Below are positions 1-5,269 of a DNA stretch of 5,269 nucleotides, in pieces; the stretch's first letter is position 1, and every line of letters begins with the position of its first letter. Under the pieces are notes generated by a model, which saw only the letters and a list, made by a program, of their open reading frames with translations, made no database searches and was not told where the DNA came from. The DNA is from Pseudomonadota bacterium (GTDB lineage: Bacteria > Pseudomonadota > Gammaproteobacteria > Burkholderiales > Burkholderiaceae), in assembly GCA_963205525.1 (NCBI GenBank), contig CAUJJP010000018.1, positions 1 through 5,269 of the forward strand. The letters run 5' to 3'. Made by a program: the position numbers and the translations under genes.

Positions 1-668
<668 letters not shown>

Positions 669-695
669 GGGAGTCTTCCTTCTCTCGTTTCAGTT

Positions 696-769
696 GGCCC
701 CGCTTTCGCCGGGCCGCGAGGCGCCATACAGGCCCCTCACTTACTGCCGGTTGCCGCCAGGCAACCGGC
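696..769 (-). promoter_or_regulatory. rpsL-rpsG intercistronic structured region (candidate S7 regulatory site)
   Basis: The 143-nt gap between S12 and S7 carries three hairpins in a row in the mRNA sense. The first, 769-746, is a perfect 10-bp stem (GCCGGTTGCC with GGCAACCGGC) closed by a UGGC loop. The second, 738-718, pairs GAGG/CCTC and GCC/GGC around one G-G mismatch, with a 5-nt loop. The third, 715-696, pairs GGCCC/GGGCC, then has a G-G mismatch, two GC pairs and a GAAA tetraloop. The block ends 27 nt before the rpsG start codon. No U-tract is present, so these are not terminators. In E. coli, S7 binds the rpsL-rpsG intercistronic RNA to repress translation. The location matches, but whether this RNA binds S7 is inference. 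Confidence 0.45.
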
Positions 770-811
770 TGCTTTCCCGGCCTTCAGGCCAGGCTTCCTG
801 TTGGCGAAGCG

Positions 812-1189
812 TTACGCCTTTTTCGGGCGCTTGGCGCCGTACTTGGACCGCGACTGCTTGCGATCCTTGACGCCTTGCAGGTCCAGCGAACCGCGCACGA
901 TGTGGTAGCGCACGCCCGGCAGGTCCTTGACCCGGCCGCCGCGCACCAGCACCACACTGTGCTCCTGCAGGTTGTGGCCCTCGCCGCCGATGTAGGAGAT
1001 GACCTCGAAGCCGTTCGTCAGGCGCACCTTGGCGACCTTGCGCAGCGCCGAGTTCGGCTTCTTGGGCGTCGTGGTGTAGACGCGGGTGCAGACCCCGCGG
1101 CGCTGCGGGCAGTTCTGCATCGCAGGCGACTTGGACTTCGTGACCTCGACCTGACGGCCTTGGCGCACGAGCTGGTTGATGGTGGGCAT
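812..1189 (-). CDS. rpsL: Small ribosomal subunit protein S12
   Basis: S12 sits at the 30S decoding centre and controls accuracy and streptomycin response. The 125-residue product is of normal length and matches throughout: [12 protein letters not shown] at the start, [20 protein letters not shown] (residues 30-49), [13 protein letters not shown] (68-80), [14 protein letters not shown] (83-96), and the basic tail [11 protein letters not shown]. The two lysines where streptomycin-resistance substitutions arise (E. coli K42 and K87 numbering) are K43 and K88 here and unaltered, so a streptomycin-sensitive allele is predicted. D89 is the usual methylthiolation site. The ATG at 1189-1187 is preceded only by a weak GGGAA with a 7-nt spacer, but the family N-terminus matches at this start. 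It is the first gene of the operon, behind a leader of about 175 nt. Confidence 0.98.
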   Translation of the reverse strand: MPTINQLVRQGRQVEVTKSKSPAMQNCPQRRGVCTRVYTTTPKKPNSALRKVAKVRLTNGFEVISYIGGEGHNLQEHSVVLVRGGRVKDLPGVRYHIVRGSLDLQGVKDRKQSRSKYGAKRPKKA

Positions 1190-1366
1190 TGACTTGTTCC
1201 CGTGTGAAGTCAGCGAATCCGCTTTCGGCCACGCATCATCCCGAGCCCGCCGACCACGCCTGACAGGTCATGGGACTGCGCAGCGCAACCCCGACCAGCA
1301 GACGCATCATCATGCGTCTTGCCATGCATTCGCACATGGCAAAGCTCGGCGCAGTACGCCGAAAAG
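1190..1366 (-). promoter_or_regulatory. Leader (5' UTR) of the str operon with three adjacent hairpins
   Basis: The stretch between the predicted transcription start (about 1366) and rpsL holds no gene of normal size. Its promoter-proximal third folds into three consecutive hairpins: 1362-1346 (6-bp stem, 5-nt loop), 1341-1320 (TGCCATG/CATGGCA, 7 bp, 8-nt loop) and 1319-1300 (AGACGCAT/ATGCGTCT, 8 bp, 4-nt loop). The second and third abut with no spacer. The promoter-distal part has only small self-complementary pieces, such as CTGCGCAG at 1276-1283, and two very short possible reading frames. No U-tract follows the hairpins, so attenuation by an intrinsic terminator is not indicated. The transcription start is placed from the -10 position only. 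A regulatory or stabilising role is inference. Confidence 0.5.
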
Positions 1367-1372
1367 CCTTCT

Positions 1373-1401
1373 AGTATATTCCGTCCGCCATGAATGGGCA
1401 A
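1373..1401 (-). promoter_or_regulatory. Sigma-70-type promoter of the str operon
   Basis: On the minus strand, TTGCCC (1401-1396, 4 of 6 matches to TTGACA) is followed after exactly 17 bp by TATACT (1378-1373, 5 of 6 matches to TATAAT). The predicted start of transcription is about 1366-1367. This is the only AT-rich patch in its surroundings, and it lies in the right place to drive rpsL-rpsG-fusA. No TGn extended -10 is present and the sequence upstream of -35 is not AT-rich, so no UP element is evident. The -35 hexamer lies inside codons 3 and 4 of the divergent PIN gene and the spacer contains that gene's start codon, which constrains both elements. Confidence 0.65.
1375..1380 (+). promoter_or_regulatory. 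Possible -10 element for the PIN gene (leaderless transcript)
   Basis: TATATT on the plus strand matches five of six positions of the -10 consensus. It overlaps the minus-strand TATACT through the symmetrical core AGTATA. Its end is only 9 nt from the ATG at 1390, so a transcript starting about 7 nt downstream would have a 2-3 nt leader or none. No credible -35 is seen at 16-18 bp spacing (CAGTAC at 1352-1357 is the best placed and is poor). No Shine-Dalgarno lies before 1390, which fits leaderless translation. Promoter activity is inference. Confidence 0.3.
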
Positions 1402-1857
1402 GAACTTGAACCGCCGGCCCCGCCGCTGGCGGTGCTGGACACCAACACCGTGCTCGACCTGCTGCTGTTCCAGGATCCACGGGCGGCAGCGGTGCTGGAC
1501 GCCATCGTCGGCGGCCGGCTGCGCTGGATGGGCACCCCTCGCATGCGAGCCGAGCTGCTGGGGGTGCTGCGCCGGCCCGCCCTGGGACGCTGGCAGACCG
1601 ACGCCCACGTCGACGACGTGCAAGGTTTCGTGGCGCGCTGGATGCACGAGCGGCCGGCGCCCGCCATCAGCGACGCGCCGCGCTGCCGCCACGGCGCCGA
1701 CCAGATCTTCATCGACCTGGCCTGGCACACCTGCTCGAACTGGCTGCTCACGCGGGACAAGGCCTTGCTGAAACTGGCGCGGGCCGCCGCCGCGCGCGGC
1801 CTGCGCATCTGTGTGCCGGAGCGCTTTGACCCCGACCCGCCTGCCGACCCGGGATAG
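1390..1857 (+). CDS. PIN-domain protein, putative toxin-like ribonuclease, no antitoxin beside it
   Basis: The product has 155 residues and the look of the PIN_3/COG1569 family (putative toxin component, PIN family). PIN proteins are metal-dependent endoribonucleases whose active site is a cluster of acidic residues. Candidate residues are D17 in LAVLDTNTVLDLL (13-25), E55 in RAELLGVLRR (53-62), D104 in the CRHGADQIFIDLA segment (99-111, where relatives have CRDPDDDKFLELA), and D123 in LLTRDKALLKLA (119-130). The second motif is therefore poorer in acids than usual (H101, G102, A103), but D104 remains and D109 lies nearby. The start is well bounded: an in-frame TAG at 1372-1374 leaves ATG 1390 as the first standard start, 15 codons before the first motif. 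No Shine-Dalgarno is visible. No small antitoxin gene lies on either side: the upstream neighbour is the divergent str operon and the downstream neighbour is a convergent signalling gene. RNase activity and a toxin role are inferred from family only; a housekeeping RNA-processing role is equally possible. Confidence 0.85.
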   Translation: MNGQELEPPAPPLAVLDTNTVLDLLLFQDPRAAAVLDAIVGGRLRWMGTPRMRAELLGVLRRPALGRWQTDAHVDDVQGFVARWMHERPAPAISDAPRCRHGADQIFIDLAWHTCSNWLLTRDKALLKLARAAAARGLRICVPERFDPDPPADPG

Positions 1858-1922
1858 GCGCAGCGACCGTCACGCGCCACCGGACGGCCAGGCCCGGCCG
1901 GCGCTCCGTGTCCGACCGGCGC
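1858..1922. other. Convergent gap between the PIN gene and the c-di-GMP gene
   Basis: This 65-bp gap lies between two stop codons facing each other. It is extremely GC-rich and holds CGGCC (1885-1889) pairing with GGCCG (1896-1900) around a 6-nt loop, plus other weak self-complementarity. There is no T-run on either strand, so no standard intrinsic terminator can be called for either gene. Termination may be Rho-dependent or lie inside the opposing gene. Confidence 0.4.
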
Positions 1923-4900
1923 TCAGCCGCGCGGCGCTGGCCCGAGCGGCGCGCCGGCCTCCAGCAAGGCCTCGAACTGCGCCAGCGGCATCGGGCGGCC
2001 GAACAGGAAGCCCTGGTGGTTGGCGCAGCCCATGGATTCGAGCATCTGGCGCTGGGTCTCGGTCTCGACCCCTTCGGCGATGACCTCTATGCCCAGGTGC
2101 TGCGACAGGCCGACGATGGTCTGCACCACGGCTGCGTCCGAGCGGCTGTGGCTGAGCTTGCGCACGAAGGACTGGTCGATCTTGATCTGGTCCAGCGGCA
2201 GCCGGGTCAGGTAGGACAGCGAGGACTGGCCGGTGCCGAAGTCGTCCAGCGAGAGCTGGACGCCAAGCCGGCGCAGATCGTCCATCGTCCTCACCACCTC
2301 GTCGACATCGCCGAGGATCAGGCTCTCGGTCAGCTCCAGCTTGAGCCGGCCGGGCGGCAGTGCGCTCGGCGCGAGCACCTGGCGCACGGTGGCAGCGAAA
2401 TCCGAGCGCTGGAACTGGCGCGCGCTGACGTTGACCGCGAGCGTGAGGTCGGCCAGCACCGGCCTGGCCTGCCACTGCAGCAGCTGTTGCAGCGCGCTCT
2501 CCAGCACCCATTGCCCGATGTCGAGGATGAGGTCGCTCTCCTCGGCCACGGGCACGAAGATGGCGGGCGAGACCTCGCCGCGCTCGGGGTGGAACCAGCG
2601 CAGCAAGACCTCTGCACCGAGGATGCGGCCGTGCAGATCGACCTGGGGCTGGAAGTAGAGCGTGAGCTGGCGCTGTTCGTGCGCGCGCCGCAGGTCCAGC
2701 TCGAGCTCGACACGCTGCTCCAGCGCCGCGTGCATGGCGGCATCGAAGAAGCGGAAGGCGTTGCGGCCGGATCGCTTGGCCAGATACATCGCGCTGTCGG
2801 CGCGCTTGAGCAGCTCTTCCACCCCGTGCTCGGCGCCCAGGAACATGCTCACGCCGATGCTCGGCGAGCTGTGGTGGCGGTACTCGCCGAGCACATAGGG
2901 GCGGTTCAGCTCGCGCCGAATCGATTCCGCGATGCGCTGGGCCTGGGCCGTGGCCTGCTGGGCGTCGCTGTCCAGGTTCGCCACCAGGACCACGAACTCG
3001 TCGCCGCCCTGGCGCGCCACCGTGTCGTCGCTGCGCAGACCGGCCGACAGGCGGCGCGCCACCTCCACCAGCAACTGGTCGCCGACGTCGTGGCCCTTGC
3101 TGTCGTTGAGCTCCTTGAAGTGGTCCAGGTCGATGAACAGCAAGGCGGCGCGGCGTCCGGAGCGCGCGCTGGCGGCGATCGCGGCCTCGATGCGCTCTCG
3201 CAGCAGGCGGCGATTGGGCAGCTTGGTAAGCGGGTCGTAGAAGGCGTGCGAGCGTATCGTCTCGTCGCTGCGCTTCTTCTCGGTGATGTCGGTGAACACC
3301 GAGACGTAGTTCATGACCCGGCCGTCGTCGTCGCAGACGGCGGTGACGCTCAGCCACTTGGGGTAGACCTCGCCGCTCTTGCGCCGGTTCCAGACCTCGC
3401 CCTGCCAGTGGCGATCGACATCCAAGGTCTGCCAGATGCGGTCGTAGAAGGCCTCGTCGTGGCGATCGCAGCGCATCAGCTCGGCCGGCGTGCGGCCCCG
3501 CGCCTCCTCGGCGCTGTAGCCGGTGATCTCGCTGAAGGCCGCGTTCACGCGCAGGATGCGCCGCTGCGGGTCGGTGATGCTGATGCCGCCCAGCGAATCG
3601 AAGGCGATCGCCGCCACCTTGAGGTCGGCCTGGGTCAGCTTCAGCTCGGTGATGTCGGCCGACACCGCGACATAGCCCTGCGCCGTGCCGTCGTCGCTGC
3701 GCAGGGGCTGGACGTCGACGTTCAGCCACAGCGGGCGGCCGTCGCTGGCGCGCTGCTTGATCTGCAGCCGCGCGCCAACGCCGCTGTCCAGGCTGCGCTG
3801 CAGCCGGCTCGCGGACTGCGCATCGTCCTCCACCGACCGCAGCACCGTCTGCACCTCGCGCCCGATGACGCTGGCGCAGGAGATGCCGGTGATGCGGCCG
3901 AAGGCCTGGTTCGCCCAGGCCACGCGTTGGTGCTCATCCACCAGCAGCACGGCGTTGCTGGTGCGCTCGGCCACCAGCGCCAGGCGCTGCAGCTCGAGCG
4001 CCTGCGCAGCCAGCCGCCGGTAGTGACGGCGCACGCCGCGCAGCGCGGGCTCGATGGCAAACGCCGCCAGCATGGTCAGCAAGACGATGTTGACCAGCGC
4101 CCACACCTGGGTCTGGCGTACGCGCAGCGCATGGCCCTGGCTGGCCGTGGCATACATGTGGTCGAGCACGGCCTGGATGCGCGGCAAGGCCTGGTCCGCG
4201 CTGGCCGCCAGGCCCAGGGCCAGCGCGGCGCTGGCGCCGACATCGCCGCGCACCGCGGCGGCCTCCAGGGCGCGCGCGCGCCTCATCATGGTCTGGCGCT
4301 GCACCTCCCACTGTTCCAGCGCCTGCGCCAGCTCAGGGTGGGCCTCCAACGAGCCGAAAGGCTGTGCCTGCAGCAGCTCGGCCAGGCGCTGTGCCTGCAG
4401 GTCCGAGTGGTCGACTGCGGCCCGCAGTTCGTTGGTCTGCTCGCCGGACTGGGCGAGCGTGGGCGAGACGGCCACGCGCGCGATGCGCTGGTTGAGCATG
4501 CGCTGCAACGCGGTGGTCTCGATCGCCGTGTTCTCGGCGCTGCGCACGGACTCGGTCTGATGGGCGTGCCAGGTCTGGAGGGCGAAGTTGGCGGCCAGCG
4601 CGTGCAGCGCACAGTACAGCAGCCAGCGCATGCGGCGGTAGGTGGACACGCCCTCGCTGACGATGGTGCCGATGGCTCGGAAGCTCGTGGACTGGAAACC
4701 GCGCCGGCCGCAGCGCCGCAGCCAGAACACCGCCGCCGTGATCGCCGCCGCACTCAGGCCGAGCAGGGCGAACGCGAGCCCGTCGTGGAGCACGACCTGC
4801 GGCGACCAGGGCAGCGCCATCAGGAGCACGAAGCCGGCCGCCAGCAGCACACCGGCGGGCACGACGCGCCAGTCCGGCAGCGCCAGATCGATGCCAGCGA

Positions 4901-5117
4901 TGCCAGCCGCCGGGCCTTGCGAGCGCGCGCGGCGCGCGGTCCAGGGCCAGCCGCGGTTGGCGCCCGGGCCGTCCGCGCCCGGGCCGTCCGCGCCCAGCCG
5001 GTCGTCAGCCGCCGCGGCGGCAGTCAGCGGCGCGGGATCGGGCGTGGCGCCATCGACCTTCATGTCTGCCGGCGCCGAAGGGGATGCATCGGTGCCGGTT
5101 CGGGTACTGCTTGACAT
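1923..5117 (-). CDS. Membrane-bound PAS-PAS-GGDEF-EAL cyclic-di-GMP cyclase/phosphodiesterase
   Basis: This protein of about 1064 residues is predicted to make and degrade the second messenger c-di-GMP at the inner membrane. Residue numbers count from the GTG at 5120. Residues 1-75 are a low-complexity Ala/Gly/Pro tail. Transmembrane segments are at about 86-105, 113-134, 165-182 and 338-357, with Arg-rich stretches (135-165 and 361-369) placing the tail and the signalling part in the cytoplasm. Residues 184-337 form a helical periplasmic domain with a PilJ/NarX-like motif, LQRMLNQRIARV (205-216). PAS domains follow at about 382-495 and 500-618. The GGDEF domain (about 625-790) keeps DPLTKLPNR (629-637), metal residue D664, GGDEF (705-709) and the inhibitory RxxD site (R696-D699). 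The EAL domain (about 805-1055) has EVL in place of EAL (E837), plus N897, E929, D959-D960, K980, E1016 and Q1036. Either ATG 5117 or GTG 5120 may start it: AGGA at 5131-5128 is 10 or 7 nt away. It is convergent with the PIN gene and not in an evident operon. Confidence 0.95.
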   Translation of the reverse strand: MSSSTRTGTDASPSAPADMKVDGATPDPAPLTAAAAADDRLGADGPGADGPGANRGWPWTARRARSQGPAAGIAGIDLALPDWRVVPAGVLLAAGFVLLMALPWSPQVVLHDGLAFALLGLSAAAITAAVFWLRRCGRRGFQSTSFRAIGTIVSEGVSTYRRMRWLLYCALHALAANFALQTWHAHQTESVRSAENTAIETTALQRMLNQRIARVAVSPTLAQSGEQTNELRAAVDHSDLQAQRLAELLQAQPFGSLEAHPELAQALEQWEVQRQTMMRRARALEAAAVRGDVGASAALALGLAASADQALPRIQAVLDHMYATASQGHALRVRQTQVWALVNIVLLTMLAAFAIEPALRGVRRHYRRLAAQALELQRLALVAERTSNAVLLVDEHQRVAWANQAFGRITGISCASVIGREVQTVLRSVEDDAQSASRLQRSLDSGVGARLQIKQRASDGRPLWLNVDVQPLRSDDGTAQGYVAVSADITELKLTQADLKVAAIAFDSLGGISITDPQRRILRVNAAFSEITGYSAEEARGRTPAELMRCDRHDEAFYDRIWQTLDVDRHWQGEVWNRRKSGEVYPKWLSVTAVCDDDGRVMNYVSVFTDITEKKRSDETIRSHAFYDPLTKLPNRRLLRERIEAAIAASARSGRRAALLFIDLDHFKELNDSKGHDVGDQLLVEVARRLSAGLRSDDTVARQGGDEFVVLVANLDSDAQQATAQAQRIAESIRRELNRPYVLGEYRHHSSPSIGVSMFLGAEHGVEELLKRADSAMYLAKRSGRNAFRFFDAAMHAALEQRVELELDLRRAHEQRQLTLYFQPQVDLHGRILGAEVLLRWFHPERGEVSPAIFVPVAEESDLILDIGQWVLESALQQLLQWQARPVLADLTLAVNVSARQFQRSDFAATVRQVLAPSALPPGRLKLELTESLILGDVDEVVRTMDDLRRLGVQLSLDDFGTGQSSLSYLTRLPLDQIKIDQSFVRKLSHSRSDAAVVQTIVGLSQHLGIEVIAEGVETETQRQMLESMGCANHQGFLFGRPMPLAQFEALLEAGAPLGPAPRG
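4960..4995 (-). repeat. 15-bp tandem repeat, 2.4 copies, inside the c-di-GMP gene
   Basis: Two exact copies of a 15-bp unit (4960-4974 and 4975-4989) are followed by the first six bases of a third. In the encoded protein this gives GADGPGADGPGAN within the Ala/Gly/Pro-rich cytoplasmic N-terminal tail (residues 43-55). The unit is a multiple of three, so copy-number change would alter tail length without breaking the frame. The repeat is directly visible; any functional effect is unknown. Confidence 0.85.
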
Positions 5118-5120
5118 CAC

Positions 5121-5269
5121 TCAATGATCCTAGATCCGGCAGTTGACCGCTCTTCTGGGCAGGATGCGCCAGTGCTTTCAAGCACTTGTGGCGTCGACGC
5201 CGATCACCTCATGGGTGAACCCGCTACGCACCCGATCGAGCCGCGCTGCGGCGCGCTGGCGGTGTTGCT
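5121..5269. other. Upstream region of the c-di-GMP gene; palindrome and ambiguous open frames at the edge
   Basis: No gene can be assigned here. A palindrome, AGTGCT-TTCA-AGCACT, spans 5171-5186 (6-bp arms, 4-nt centre) with no T-run beside it. It could be an operator or a weak terminator. Two partial frames run off the right edge. One is minus-strand, ending in TGA at 5180-5178 and reading ...RLDRVRSGFTHEVIGVDATSA. The other is plus-strand, open from ATG 5124 or ATG 5211 to the end (MGEPATHPIEPRCGALAVL from 5211). G/C at third positions in the last 59 bases favours the plus frame slightly, but neither has a Shine-Dalgarno or a recognisable family. A perfect TTGACA lies at 5111-5116 on the plus strand without a suitable -10. 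I saw no clear promoter for the minus-strand gene. Confidence 0.3.

Noticed and set aside
741..1232. A 163-codon minus-strand frame overlapping rpsL in another phase
   Set aside because: It overlaps the certain S12 reading frame and its translation is compositionally biased with no family resemblance.
1895..1924. Imperfect 12-bp direct repeat (CGGCCGGCGCTC and CGACCGGCGCTC, 18 bp apart) in the convergent gap
   Set aside because: Too short and too GC-rich to rise above chance, and no attachment site or mobile element features are nearby.
1908..5114. A plus-strand open frame of over 1060 codons lying opposite almost the entire c-di-GMP gene, and a further long minus-strand frame at 1870-3729
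   Set aside because: The minus-strand frame at 1923-5120 encodes clear PAS, GGDEF and EAL domains. The others are stop-free because of the high GC content. Their translations are low-complexity (rich in Arg, Ala, Gln, Leu, His) with no recognisable motif.
5111..5116. Perfect TTGACA -35 hexamer on the plus strand
   Set aside because: No acceptable -10 lies 16-18 bp downstream, and it falls on the first codons of the c-di-GMP gene, so it is probably coincidental.
5153..5174. Possible sigma-54 promoter on the minus strand upstream of the c-di-GMP gene (CTGGCGC...TGC)
   Set aside because: The spacing between the GG and GC elements is about two bases too short for a sigma-54 -24/-12 promoter.

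Overview
This window is GC-rich chromosomal DNA (clearly above 60% G+C by eye) from a betaproteobacterium, most likely Burkholderiales. The evidence is the 125-residue S12 protein with a Burkholderiales-style N-terminus ([12 protein letters not shown]...), a 156-residue S7, and the strong G/C preference at third codon positions.

Layout. Positions 1-1401 hold the promoter-proximal half of the ribosomal str operon, read on the minus strand: promoter (about 1373-1401), a structured leader of about 175 nt, rpsL (S12, 812-1189), a 143-nt intercistronic gap with three stacked hairpins, rpsG (S7, 198-668), a 70-nt gap with one long hairpin, and the first 42 codons of fusA (EF-G), cut by the window edge. 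On the plus strand, starting inside the str promoter, is a small PIN-domain protein gene (1390-1857) with no recognisable antitoxin beside it. Convergent with it, after a 65-bp gap, is a 3.2-kb minus-strand gene for a membrane-bound cyclic-di-GMP protein (1923-5117 or 5120). It has four predicted transmembrane segments, a helical periplasmic domain with a PilJ/NarX-like motif, two PAS domains, and GGDEF and EAL domains whose main motifs are intact. The last 149 bases are the upstream region of that gene. They contain a short palindrome and ambiguous open frames running off the edge, but no gene I can identify.

How the parts relate. The str genes form one co-directional translation unit with Shine-Dalgarno sequences before rpsG and fusA. 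The rpsL-rpsG gap is where S7 feedback regulation acts in E. coli, and here it is rich in RNA structure. The PIN gene shares its start region with the str promoter, and the two -10 elements overlap on opposite strands, so the two transcripts probably compete for or share one melted region. The GGDEF/EAL gene looks like an independent signalling gene.

No clearly new multi-gene system is visible. The signals most worth checking are the overlapping divergent promoter, the three-hairpin str leader, the three-hairpin S12-S7 gap, and the antitoxin-less PIN gene. All domain assignments come from reading motifs, not from database searches.
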